A program made the position numbers and the translations under genes. A DNA stretch of 45,940 nucleotides from Porticoccaceae bacterium (lineage in GTDB: Bacteria; Pseudomonadota; Gammaproteobacteria; Pseudomonadales; Porticoccaceae). The stretch covers positions 1-45,940 of the forward strand of contig PCCK01000044.1 in NCBI GenBank assembly GCA_002731695.1. The letters run 5' to 3'. Below, piece by piece: positions 8,294 through 16,810 of this stretch (position 1 is its first letter; each line of letters begins with the position of its first letter). The notes under the pieces are model-generated. The model was not told where the DNA came from. It was given only the letters and a program-made list of their open reading frames with translations, and made no database searches.

Positions 8294-9982
8294 TTAGCTT
8301 GTGTACTCCGCTCTGATTGTCAGTTGGTCAATTTTTTCTGATGCACCGCGTGGAAGAGGTTGGTCGCGGAGCCAAATTTTAGTGGGAATCTTATAGTCGG
8401 CAAGGTATTGGCGCAAAAAAGAACGCAATTCTTCTTCGGACGTTTTTGTGCTATCAGAAATAAAAACCGCGGCTCCAACAGTTTCGCCTAAACGATCGTC
8501 CGCCACCGGAAAAACGCATACCTCGACGACATCTGGATGATAATGAAGAACCGTCTGCACCTCAGCACATGAGATATTTTCCCCCCCTCTTATAATGATG
8601 TTTTTCTTTCTGTCAACAATATAAATGATGCCCTCTTCGTCGATCTTAGCGAGATCACCGGTGGAGAGCCACCCATCTCTGAGTGTCTGTGCTGTATCTT
8701 CGGGTCGATTTAGATAGCACCGCATGTTTGCAGGGCTTTTTAATAGCAATTCACCTACCTGACCAACCGGAACCTGTTCATACTGTTCATCTACGACCTT
8801 GATTTCGAGCAGGGGTGGTGTTGGTCTTCCTGCAGCTAGGGGATTATCGAGATATGCTGCGCCTCGCATTGTGATACCTAGCCCGCCTGATTCTGTAAGG
8901 CCATAGGTAGTTCCTGTGAGGATATGTGGAACCGCTTTCACAACTTTGGCGGGATGTTGTTCTGGGCGCTGAGCTCCTCCGGTGTCAAGGAATCGGAGCG
9001 ATTGGATGTTTGCCCCAGTTTCAGTTGCTGCATCGATGAGTTCGTCAGCCATCGTAGGTACACCCACTACTCGCGAGATTTTCTCTTTTTCGACAAGCTT
9101 CGCAGCACGAACCGGATCCCATTTGTGGAGGATTATGAGCTTTATTCCCGTGCTTAATGCCAAAAAAAATGGAAGTGTGCCAGATACATGGAAGAAAGGT
9201 GTAGCTACAAGTACGCCGCCTTGGTACAGATTCCCTGTCTCGTCAATCATCGGCGCCGGCCTGACTCCCAATATGTCCTGCACATGCAGACCGAAGAACC
9301 AGGAGTGGATAGTTGAGGCTATATTGCGATGTGTGAGCACAACACCTTTGGGGTAGCCGGTTGAGCCAGAGGTGTATAGCACGATAAAGTCATCGTCTTT
9401 GTCAATTGTGACCTTAGCGGCTAGGTTTTCGCTTTTCCCCGCCAGTTGGTCCCAAAAAACTTGAGCTTTGTTGGTTTTTGCATCCCGAACCTCAACCAGT
9501 TTTATGCCAAAGTCGGAAGCGAAAGATCTAATCTTTTCACTTCTTGCCTCATCGACGAAGGCTAGCGATGCACCGCAGTCCAGGAAGCCATATTTAAGCT
9601 CTTTTTCTGTCCACCAGCTATTCAGGCAAACCGTAAGTGCTCCCACAGAGGCAAGTGCCATCATGAGCATCGGATATTCTGGTGTATTTCGCATTACAAG
9701 GGCGACGGGATCGCCGCGCCTGATCCCATAGGTTGTTATGAGAACATCCGCAATTCTGCTGGTGATATTGTGTACTTCTTTAAATGTATATCGTTCGTCC
9801 TGATAGACAAGGAATTCGGCATCCTCATATGTGAGGCATAAGTCGAGGACTTCTCGGAGATCATGCGGGGCATTTGTAAAGGTTTTGAACGTTGCCTCTC
9901 TTATTATTTGATCCTCTACCGCATATTTTTCCTCGGTGTCGATTACGCGCTGGATAACCTCAGCGAGGGATCTAGGTGTCAT
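8294..9982 (-). CDS. Acyl-CoA synthetase (AMP-forming), copy 2
   Basis: A 562-residue adenylate-forming CoA ligase clearly related along its length to the product of 2177-3856. Motifs present are YTSGSTGYPKGVVLTH, TTYGLTESGG, DGWLSTGDLA and DRKKNIIIRGGENI. The C-terminal catalytic-lysine motif reads PRGASEKI instead of the usual GASGKI: the lysine is kept and the glycine before it is a glutamate. It overlaps the upstream transporter gene by 11 bases and abuts the downstream kinase gene, so uptake, CoA activation and phosphorylation are encoded consecutively. The likely role is to load the imported acid onto CoA. The acid is unknown. Confidence 0.91.
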   Translation of the reverse strand: MTPRSLAEVIQRVIDTEEKYAVEDQIIREATFKTFTNAPHDLREVLDLCLTYEDAEFLVYQDERYTFKEVHNITSRIADVLITTYGIRRGDPVALVMRNTPEYPMLMMALASVGALTVCLNSWWTEKELKYGFLDCGASLAFVDEARSEKIRSFASDFGIKLVEVRDAKTNKAQVFWDQLAGKSENLAAKVTIDKDDDFIVLYTSGSTGYPKGVVLTHRNIASTIHSWFFGLHVQDILGVRPAPMIDETGNLYQGGVLVATPFFHVSGTLPFFLALSTGIKLIILHKWDPVRAAKLVEKEKISRVVGVPTMADELIDAATETGANIQSLRFLDTGGAQRPEQHPAKVVKAVPHILTGTTYGLTESGGLGITMRGAAYLDNPLAAGRPTPPLLEIKVVDEQYEQVPVGQVGELLLKSPANMRCYLNRPEDTAQTLRDGWLSTGDLAKIDEEGIIYIVDRKKNIIIRGGENISCAEVQTVLHYHPDVVEVCVFPVADDRLGETVGAAVFISDSTKTSEEELRSFLRQYLADYKIPTKIWLRDQPLPRGASEKIDQLTIRAEYTS

Positions 9983-11570
9983 CTTGCAAACTCTTTTTTT
10001 CTCGAATTACCTCCAATTCGGAGAGGATCCTCGCATGGTATTCCTTGTCGATCTTGTAAAATGCCATGAAGACACAGGCGAGCAGATACAATCCCAAATA
10101 AATTGGTCCATTGATGATTAGTAATCCGTCCATGGTCGCTTCTTCCAAACCTCCAACCTTAGCATTTTCAGGGAACCCTATTACCTCAAGTCCGAAACCC
10201 GCTAAAGCGCTACCAACGCCGGCAGTAGCTTTGTTTCCAAAGCTGCGTACGGAGAATATAACTCCCTCAGACCGACGTTTTGTCCGATATTCGTGGTCAT
10301 CGGCAACGTCAACTAACTGAGAGTCGATTATAATTTGAGTCACAGGAAAGATTGCAAAACCTAGTGCAAGGGGTCCATATACAACCCAAAGTTGGGCAGC
10401 GGTACCGGGAGGAGGCAGAAGATCGAACAAGCCAAAGAAGAAAGGACTGCTGACCATGATTGCAGTCCAAGTACAAGCAATAATGAAAGTCGTTTTCTTT
10501 TCAAAGAATTTAGACATAAACGCGAGGACGGGAAGAGCAACTACCATACCCGGCATTTTTGCGAGGCCGCCCCAAATCATATCTTCCGTTGGAATCTCAA
10601 ATACATATATATATGCGTAACCGCTGCAGACAGTAATAATCCCCAATGAGGCATAACAGGTTAGTAAGCTCAGACACGCCGCAATGTAATTGCGGTTGGT
10701 TATTAAATCGGTTAGCTCTCGGACATATTTTTTAAATGTAATTTTTTCTCTAATTTTTGTGTCGTGAAGATGTGGTATCTGGTTCATTGTACCTACGGCA
10801 CATATCATTACAGAGAAAAAGATCGTTATCGAACCAGCAGAGGCTAGTATTATATATCGAGGCTCATTTAGGAGACCATTCTCATATCCCTCGGTAGACG
10901 GAAAGATCAGGAAATAGGCAAACATCGTGATTGAGGCGGCAAAAACTGAGACTGCAACAGCGTTATATCCGAAGATGGAAGATCTTTCTTGGTAGTTGTC
11001 TGTAAGCTCTGCACCAAGGGCGTCGTGCGGTACAAGGTAAAATGTTTGAGATACCCTTACAAGAACCAAAAAAACCGTCAGCCACCAGAAGTACCCCATC
11101 GCCGAGAGCTCTTGGGGAGGTTGGTACAAAAAGAAGAAGGAAACTGCAAGAGGTAAAGCCGAGAAAAAAATAAACGGATGTCGTCTTCCAATCCTGCTTT
11201 TGAATTGATCCGAGTAGGTGCCTATTAGAGGATCCGTAATGGCATCACTGATACTTGCTATCGCAAAAGCAATCCCGGCCATGGCAGGCGAAACTCCCAA
11301 GACCTGATTATAAAAGATCAGAGTAACAATACCGCCAGCTGATACTACACCTTCTTGAATGGCACCAAAAGCAAAGAGAACTTTTGCCTTTACACTTAAC
11401 TTCCGGTCACGGTTGTCGGAGCCCCCATTATTTTTTCCGATTGATGAGGGTGAAGTCAGCTGTCTCTTACCTATGAAGTAAGCGGCTAAAAAGTTGACCC
11501 AGTGTTCGACCCTAGACAAGTCATCTGGTCTGGGTTGAGAACGTGGATTATTTGATGGTTCAAAGTCCAC
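9972..11570 (-). CDS. MFS transporter, glycoside-pentoside-hexuronide (GPH) symporter type
   Basis: A 532-residue inner-membrane protein with about twelve hydrophobic segments. After a roughly 60-residue polar N-terminus come the MFS_2/GPH hallmarks: SDAITDPLIGTYSDQFKSRIGRRHPF near residues 105-135, VPHDALGAELT, and a late charged loop DHEYRTKRRSEG. Relatives import sugars, glycosides or other carboxylates with Na+ or H+. It overlaps both neighbours by 11 bases (the hydratase upstream and the synthetase downstream), showing tight co-expression. The operon suggests it imports the acid that the next gene converts to a CoA thioester. GPH proteins are annotated as sugar carriers by default, so the substrate call rests only on context. 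Confidence 0.87.
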   Translation of the reverse strand: MDFEPSNNPRSQPRPDDLSRVEHWVNFLAAYFIGKRQLTSPSSIGKNNGGSDNRDRKLSVKAKVLFAFGAIQEGVVSAGGIVTLIFYNQVLGVSPAMAGIAFAIASISDAITDPLIGTYSDQFKSRIGRRHPFIFFSALPLAVSFFFLYQPPQELSAMGYFWWLTVFLVLVRVSQTFYLVPHDALGAELTDNYQERSSIFGYNAVAVSVFAASITMFAYFLIFPSTEGYENGLLNEPRYIILASAGSITIFFSVMICAVGTMNQIPHLHDTKIREKITFKKYVRELTDLITNRNYIAACLSLLTCYASLGIITVCSGYAYIYVFEIPTEDMIWGGLAKMPGMVVALPVLAFMSKFFEKKTTFIIACTWTAIMVSSPFFFGLFDLLPPPGTAAQLWVVYGPLALGFAIFPVTQIIIDSQLVDVADDHEYRTKRRSEGVIFSVRSFGNKATAGVGSALAGFGLEVIGFPENAKVGGLEEATMDGLLIINGPIYLGLYLLACVFMAFYKIDKEYHARILSELEVIREKKSLQDDT

Positions 11571-12387
11571 TGAAGGATGGATCTCGTTTTTCCATGAATG
11601 CTTTTACAGCATTTTTATGGTCCTCGGTCTTGGCGCAATGCACGTGATGCGTACACTCTAGGTCCATACAATCATCTACATCACCTGACGATATAGCTCG
11701 ATTGAGGTTCTCTTTCATGTACCTAAAAGCTATCGGAGGTCCGCTCGCGAGGCGGGCTGCAATTTCGTGAGTTTTAGTTGAAAGTTCTTCTGGCTCGACG
11801 ACCCAGTTTGTCAGGCCCAAGCTTAGAGCATCCTTCGCGCTTAATCTATCGGACAGATAGTACAGTTCTCGAGCCTTAGCCGTTCCTACCAGCTGCGACA
11901 TGAAGAAGGTCCCACCAAAATCTCCAGAGAATCCAACGCGTGCAAACGCTGTGGTCATTATGGCATTAGATGCCATGATCCGAAGATCACAAGCTAGCGC
12001 TAGTGCTAGCCCTGCCCCCGCTGCCGCTCCCGGAAGAACAGCAATTGTTGGTTTGGGGATTTTATAAAGCTGTCCTGCGGTAGCGCGTTGATCTATACGC
12101 TGCCTATGGATGGCTTCATCGATAGTCATGGGCCTTGCGGAGCTATTCATCGCAGCCATTGCCTTCACATCTCCCCCTGAGCAGAAGCCTTTGCCGGCCC
12201 CTGTGAGAATGATGCAGCGTATATCAGTATTCTGGGCTGCATCAGCCAGCTGTGTGCTCAGGCCATGAAGTAACTCGGCAGATAGAGCATTGCGGGCCGC
12301 TGGCCGATTCATTGTGAGGGTCAAGATTCCGTCACTTAGAGACGTTAAAAGATGTTCTTGGGCGTTCGGTGCTGTTTTCAGAGACAT
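11560..12387 (-). CDS. Enoyl-CoA hydratase/isomerase (crotonase family)
   Basis: A 275-residue crotonase with the oxyanion-hole motif GAGKGFCSGGDVKAM near residues 63-77 and the second conserved stretch PGAAAGAGLALALACD near 118-133. It ends in FMEKRDPSFSG, the usual tail of this family. The ATG at 12387 has AGAGGAT upstream at normal spacing. It is the first gene of the five-gene overlapping operon with the transporter, synthetase and two kinases. In the Glu positions of canonical hydratases the sequence has R-V-G-F-SGDFGGTFF, so it may be an isomerase or act on an unusual enoyl-CoA rather than being a standard short-chain hydratase. Family certain, reaction uncertain. Confidence 0.9.
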   Translation of the reverse strand: MSLKTAPNAQEHLLTSLSDGILTLTMNRPAARNALSAELLHGLSTQLADAAQNTDIRCIILTGAGKGFCSGGDVKAMAAMNSSARPMTIDEAIHRQRIDQRATAGQLYKIPKPTIAVLPGAAAGAGLALALACDLRIMASNAIMTTAFARVGFSGDFGGTFFMSQLVGTAKARELYYLSDRLSAKDALSLGLTNWVVEPEELSTKTHEIAARLASGPPIAFRYMKENLNRAISSGDVDDCMDLECTHHVHCAKTEDHKNAVKAFMEKRDPSFSGL

Positions 12388-12493
12388 TTGAATTCTATCC
12401 TCTTGTAAAAATTATTTATATTGCTCCAGCAGATCTGAGTATATCGATTGTTATTATCCATCTGTTCGTGTCTTAATTGGGAAAGCACCCATT

Positions 12494-13234
12494 TTAAATA
12501 AGATTCAAGTTAATTCCGCAGGCAGTCACAGAGTTTCCTTTTTTAGGGAGGCCCAATCGCTCAGCCTGATCCAATATAACACTCTTATCGATAACCTCAA
12601 TATCAATGGCGCTAAGAGAGGGACCTTTATTGTCCTCGGCTTTGACAAATCGTACCTCGCTGGAGTCGAGTGGCAGGCGCGGTGCTTCTTTGGAGTAATC
12701 GATAGGGCGGTTATAGGCGATGCCCCAGAGCTTTGCGACTCCATCCGGATCGTCGCTTTGGATTTCGGCGGCCGTTATTGATTGAGCATATTTCGCCTTT
12801 CGCTTATCCCAGCCTTCACCAGCCCAGTACCAAGCGTCCGGAGGCGCCATCCAGTCCAATGAAGCGATTGCGCCGGGGACATCCTTTGGGTGGAGGTGAA
12901 TCGCGGCAGCTCTTTCTGACTCTGTCTCCCATATAATCCTAATATCTGTATTAGTTAGTCGATTTTTTTCAGTTTTGAAATCATTTACTTGAACAATCAC
13001 CATGTAACCCCCGTCTCCCCCTCGCCGGTCGAGGAGCCGTCCGGCTGTCGTCCCATCCTTGATTGGACTTACGACCTCAAGGAAGGTATCACCGACGGTG
13101 AATATAATATTTTGGCAACCAAAAATTACCATTTTAGGATCCGCAAAAATTTGTTCCGCACCCAAAAGCAATGATAGTGTGGATTTTACTTGCTCTATTT
13201 CTCGAGTCACAAGCGCAATCTGCCTGATTCTCAT
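12494..13234 (-). CDS. VOC-superfamily (glyoxalase-like) protein
   Basis: A 246-residue protein with two vicinal-oxygen-chelate-like halves. The first begins RIRQIALVTREIEQVKSTLS and ends with TFLEVVSPI, a typical beta-alpha-beta-beta-beta module with a terminal Glu; the second follows SITAAEIQSDDPDGVAKLW. Relatives include glyoxalases, dioxygenases and CoA epimerases, and many are uncharacterised. The likely metal ligands of the second half are not obvious to me. The gene faces away from the ThDP enzyme across a 167-base divergent region and lies upstream of the five-gene operon with a 106-base gap, so it may or may not be co-transcribed with it. A role as epimerase or lyase in the same pathway is only a suggestion. 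Confidence 0.78.
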   Translation of the reverse strand: MRIRQIALVTREIEQVKSTLSLLLGAEQIFADPKMVIFGCQNIIFTVGDTFLEVVSPIKDGTTAGRLLDRRGGDGGYMVIVQVNDFKTEKNRLTNTDIRIIWETESERAAAIHLHPKDVPGAIASLDWMAPPDAWYWAGEGWDKRKAKYAQSITAAEIQSDDPDGVAKLWGIAYNRPIDYSKEAPRLPLDSSEVRFVKAEDNKGPSLSAIDIEVIDKSVILDQAERLGLPKKGNSVTACGINLNLI

Positions 13235-13347
13235 TATGACCCCCTTTGTTGTTATTGGTTGGAACTATACAAGGAGCATCTCTTTGCACTGCCCGAACAA
13301 TTCTGCCTCTGTACAAATGGCCGTTCCTGCGGCATTGTTCCCTTAAT

Positions 13348-13370
13348 TGGAGCATAATGTCAACGCTCCA
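13348..13370. promoter_or_regulatory. Inverted repeat in VOC/ThDP divergent promoter region
   Basis: TGGAGC and GCTCCA form a perfect 6-bp inverted repeat with an 11-base spacer, between the divergent VOC and ThDP genes and about 32 bases before the ThDP start codon. Size and position suit an operator for a dimeric regulator, but a 6-bp repeat can arise by chance and no regulator gene is adjacent. Confidence 0.25.
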
Positions 13371-13401
13371 TGTTGCGGCGGATATGTAAAGGGAAACGCG
13401 A

Positions 13402-14952
13402 ATGAATGGAGCAGAGGCACTAATTGAGACATTATTTAAGGGGGGTGTAAGGGTGTGTTTTGCCAATCCCGGTACCTCAGAAATGCAGCTCGTGGCGGCA
13501 ATTGACAAACAGGATGGGATGGAAGCCATTCTAGGTTTGTTTGAGGGGGTAGTTACGGGCGCGGCCGATGGATATGCGCGTATGACGGATAAGCCGGCGG
13601 CGACTTTATTACACCTCGGACCAGGACTGGCAAATGGCCTCGCCAATATACACAACGCGCGGCGTGCGCACACGGCGATGATCAACATTGTGGGTGATCA
13701 CGCGGTCGATCATCTTAAGTATGATGCACCATTGACGTCAGACATAGTTGGTGTAGCCTCACCGATGTCTCATTGGGTTCGTACCTCGACTTCATCCTCT
13801 GATCTTGCAGATGCAGGCGCAGAAGCTATTGTTGCGTCTCAAATTTATCCGGGGCAGATTGCTACTGTGGTTGCCCCTGGGGACCATGCCTGGACTGATG
13901 GTGCCAAGGCAGCCGAGTGTGAAAAAATTCCAGATGTACCAAAGGCAAGAGAGCTTGATGTGTTAAAAGCCGCCGCTGTTCTGGGGGATAAGACGCGGAA
14001 GAGTGCTCTATTCCTCGGCGGAAGGGCTCTTCGAGAGGCAGCTTTGTTTCAAGCGGGTCGAGTGGTTGCAACAACAGGTGCGAGAATTATCTGTGAGACT
14101 ATAAATGCCAGATGGCAGAGGGGTGCTGGAAGAGTGACGGCGGAGCGATTACCGTATTTTTCCGAAATGGCGGTTGAATATCTTGACGGACTTGAGCAGA
14201 TTGTATTCGTTGGCTGTAAACCACCTGTAGCTTTTTTTGCATATCCAGGAAAAGAAAGCTGGATATCTCCGAAGAATGCCAAACTTGTGGAGTTGGCAAA
14301 AGTGTCAATTGACCCAGCGGACGCATTGCGCAGGTTAGCTGATGAATTAGATGCGCCAAGTTTACCCGCAAATGTTCAAGACGAGACACCTATGAATTTT
14401 GAGCGCGGCAAGCTCACTCGGGAGTCCGCGGGGATAATTATTTCAAAGCTGATGCCTGAGAACGCAATAGTCTCTGATGAGTCCGGCACAAGTGGTGGCG
14501 CAGCATTTCGATATAGCGCAGGTGGACCGAAACATGATTGGTTAATGATCACAGGAGGGGCTATTGGACAGGGCCTCCCAGTGGCAGTGGGCGCAGCTGT
14601 GGCGTGTCGGGATCGGAAGGTTATTGCGTTACAGGCAGACGGATCAGGTATGTACACCGTCCAAGCTTTATGGACTATGGCAAGAGAGAATCTTGATGTA
14701 TTGACCATAATTATGAAGAACAATAGTTATGGAATCCTCAATATTGAACTCAGTCGAGTGGGCGTCACACATCCTGGACCTAAGGCCCTTTCGCTATTAG
14801 ACTTATCCAACCCAACCTTAAATTGGGTTTCGATATCCGAGGGCCTCGGCGTCAAGGCGGTAAGAGCAGAAACTACTGACGAGTTTTTCGAGGCAGTTTC
14901 ACAGGCAATGGTCAGTAAAGGGCCACGTTTGATTGAGGCTCAATTAGTGTGA
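13402..14952 (+). CDS. Thiamine diphosphate-dependent enzyme (acetolactate synthase large subunit-like)
   Basis: A 516-residue ThDP enzyme. The N-terminal pyrimidine domain carries the cofactor-activating glutamate at about residue 48 (LFEGVVTGAADGYAR). The C-terminal ThDP/Mg motif starts near residue 411 as ADGSGMYTVQALWTMAR and ends with KNNSYG, close in pattern to benzoylformate decarboxylase (GDGSANYS... NN). The family's G-D-G is A-D-G here. Automatic annotation usually calls this group acetolactate synthase, but no small subunit or ilv gene is nearby. Reactions in the family include decarboxylation of 2-oxoacids and cleavage of 2-hydroxyacyl-CoA. AAGGGA precedes the ATG. It is convergent with the nucleoside hydrolase gene and sits in the catabolic locus, so a C-C lyase or decarboxylase step is likely. 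Confidence 0.85.
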   Translation: MNGAEALIETLFKGGVRVCFANPGTSEMQLVAAIDKQDGMEAILGLFEGVVTGAADGYARMTDKPAATLLHLGPGLANGLANIHNARRAHTAMINIVGDHAVDHLKYDAPLTSDIVGVASPMSHWVRTSTSSSDLADAGAEAIVASQIYPGQIATVVAPGDHAWTDGAKAAECEKIPDVPKARELDVLKAAAVLGDKTRKSALFLGGRALREAALFQAGRVVATTGARIICETINARWQRGAGRVTAERLPYFSEMAVEYLDGLEQIVFVGCKPPVAFFAYPGKESWISPKNAKLVELAKVSIDPADALRRLADELDAPSLPANVQDETPMNFERGKLTRESAGIIISKLMPENAIVSDESGTSGGAAFRYSAGGPKHDWLMITGGAIGQGLPVAVGAAVACRDRKVIALQADGSGMYTVQALWTMARENLDVLTIIMKNNSYGILNIELSRVGVTHPGPKALSLLDLSNPTLNWVSISEGLGVKAVRAETTDEFFEAVSQAMVSKGPRLIEAQLV

Positions 14953-14967
14953 CATCACAGCGTGATG
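14953..14967. terminator. Small hairpin between convergent genes
   Basis: CATCAC-AGC-GTGATG forms a perfect 6-bp stem with a 3-base loop immediately after the ThDP gene stop, in a 23-base convergent gap. No T-run follows directly on either strand (a T5 lies further on), so it is at best a weak terminator or an mRNA 3' end structure. Confidence 0.3.
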
Positions 14968-14975
14968 CGGAGCCG

Positions 14976-15902
14976 TTATAGGGTTTTTGCAGGGACAAAT
15001 TGATTGATTGTGGTGTAGAAATCTTTGACGATAGCCTCTTCGTTAAAGTTCTCCCTAATAGTGATCGTCCTTTTGTTATCAGGGCGATTAAGCCAGTTAC
15101 CGTTGTCGAGTATTGGCGCGGGTATTGTTACTTCGCTAGACCATCTGGAGTTTTTAAGGATAGCCGCTGCTGCCATGTCATAGAGAGCCCTCGATGGGGG
15201 GTCACCGTAGAGGTGAGTGTTGTTAAGAAGATTTATTGAGTAGTCACCAAAATAGTGGAAAATGCCGCCATGGCGACCCACCACACCATCCTTTATCCAT
15301 GGACCCTTGCCGGCGATATTTTTTTTAAGCGCTTCTGGAGTAACTCTCACAGCCCCCGTTCCTGACTTGGAAAAATATCGGACGACGGCTATCTCAAGGT
15401 CCACGGTAGAGTCTAAGACAAAGTTGACTGATTCTTGATCATTTATGAGGTTATATTCTCCTGGCTGGGGATAATTTGAGCCAAGCCAGACAATTTTGAG
15501 TTTATCCGCTATTGTAGGTTTTTTTTTAAGTGCTAAGGCAACGTTGGTCAGCTTCCCAATGGCAAGTAGAACTAGTTTTTGTTTTTCCGGTCTGGAGGCT
15601 CTCTCGATTATTAGGTTGACCGCGTCAATCCCATCGAAGTTTTCTTGCAAGACATCCTTGGAAATTGTTTCAAAGGAGCCTGAGGCGCCACGCGTTACCC
15701 TTAACTGATCATATAGCCCACAGAATTTTACGATTCTTTCTGCCTCTTCGGCTTGGGATTCTATATCGCCTCCGTTATCAGTGCGGTTTACTGTTATACC
15801 CTCTATAAGGAACGATTTCCCACTAAGAAGAACATAAGCAATTGCCTGCTGGTCATCTATCTCATTATTTGCATCAGTATCTAAAAGAATCCTCGTTTTC
15901 AC
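14976..15902 (-). CDS. Nucleoside hydrolase (inosine-uridine hydrolase family)
   Basis: A 308-residue protein beginning MKTRILLDTDANNEIDDQQA, the N-terminal calcium-binding aspartate cluster (DTDxxxxxDDxxA) that defines nucleoside N-ribohydrolases. The later VWLGSNYPQPGEYNLINDQESV corresponds to the conserved GG/N-E-N substrate region. The C-terminal active-site His/Asp segment is weaker (YDMAAAAILK). The family cleaves the N-glycosidic bond of ribonucleosides, giving ribose and base. It is the last gene of a three-gene minus-strand operon after the TauD-like dioxygenase (26-base gap) and the ACAD11-like dehydrogenase. The pairing with a ribokinase-like kinase 8 kb away fits ribose salvage, but in this acyl-CoA setting it may cut another N-riboside. 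Confidence 0.88.
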   Translation of the reverse strand: MKTRILLDTDANNEIDDQQAIAYVLLSGKSFLIEGITVNRTDNGGDIESQAEEAERIVKFCGLYDQLRVTRGASGSFETISKDVLQENFDGIDAVNLIIERASRPEKQKLVLLAIGKLTNVALALKKKPTIADKLKIVWLGSNYPQPGEYNLINDQESVNFVLDSTVDLEIAVVRYFSKSGTGAVRVTPEALKKNIAGKGPWIKDGVVGRHGGIFHYFGDYSINLLNNTHLYGDPPSRALYDMAAAAILKNSRWSSEVTIPAPILDNGNWLNRPDNKRTITIRENFNEEAIVKDFYTTINQFVPAKTL

Positions 15903-15928
15903 ACTTATCCCTTATTTTTTTTAAAGGT

Positions 15929-16759
15929 TTAGTTGGTAAAAGTCTTCGCAGGTACCGGTTTTTCACCTCGAATCGTTGCCCTGTAGCCCAGTCTTAGAGC
16001 GGGAAAATAGTCGAAAGAAGCATAGTGCTGAACACAACGATTGTCCCAGAAAACGACGGTATTAGGTTCCCAACGGATTCGACACTGGTGATTAATAGAA
16101 TATGCAACGTGGTTATAAATCATCCGCAGAACTGCTTTGCTCTCAAGAAACGTCAGGCCCTCAATTTTTTCTACGAATGCTGCGTTTACGAAAAGGGCTT
16201 TGCGATTGTTTAAAGGATGTAGTCTTACAACAGGATGCAATGAGGACTCGAGTTCGTCCATTTTTTTCATTCCACTTGTGTACAGGTAGTGCGCTTTAGG
16301 CACATGAAGGGCCTTGAGTTTCTGTAAAAATGCCTTCATGGATACTGATAACGAGTCGAAAGCTTGATACATATTTGCAAAGACTGTATCTCCACCCGAA
16401 CTGGGAGTTATCTCCATTCTAAGCATTGATAGGCCGGGTGGTTTAGAGTCGCTGGATACGTCTGAGTGCCAAAGTTCCCCGGCCGCATACTTAGAATTTT
16501 GGTCTGCCTTAATCTGAACTAATTCCTTCGGGATATCGTTAGGGTTATTGGGTTTAGTGAGGGGATCCCCTAACCTGCGAGCAAATACGGCCTGTTCTTG
16601 CTTACTCATGATAACGTTTCTTACCACCACGATGCACTTGTCAGCAGCCAGCCGCTGGACTTCATCCAACTCTTGATCTGAAAACTCAATAAGCTGCTTT
16701 TGGGTGTCTAGTTCGACACCCAAATGGGGAGTTACCGCCCTTGATCTCAATAAATCCAT
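15929..16759 (-). CDS. TauD/TfdA-family Fe(II)/2-oxoglutarate dioxygenase
   Basis: A 276-residue non-haem iron dioxygenase. The facial triad is visible: His98-x-Asp100 in ELWHSDVSSD and His245 in CVQHYASFDY, with Arg260 fifteen residues after the distal His as expected for binding 2-oxoglutarate. This spacing closely follows TauD (H99, D101, H255, R270). The family hydroxylates taurine, alkyl sulfate esters, phenoxyacetates and many other carboxylates, using O2 and 2-oxoglutarate. It lies between an ACAD11-like dehydrogenase and a nucleoside hydrolase on the same strand. The nearby sulfatase makes a sulfo- or sulfate-bearing substrate tempting, but nothing in the sequence fixes it; a hydroxylation in lipid catabolism is equally possible. 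Confidence 0.9.
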   Translation of the reverse strand: MDLLRSRAVTPHLGVELDTQKQLIEFSDQELDEVQRLAADKCIVVVRNVIMSKQEQAVFARRLGDPLTKPNNPNDIPKELVQIKADQNSKYAAGELWHSDVSSDSKPPGLSMLRMEITPSSGGDTVFANMYQAFDSLSVSMKAFLQKLKALHVPKAHYLYTSGMKKMDELESSLHPVVRLHPLNNRKALFVNAAFVEKIEGLTFLESKAVLRMIYNHVAYSINHQCRIRWEPNTVVFWDNRCVQHYASFDYFPALRLGYRATIRGEKPVPAKTFTN

Positions 16760-16810
16760 CGAAAGATCATCATAATCAGCGATCTTCAGCAGCGAAGACG
16801 AGCTCTTACC

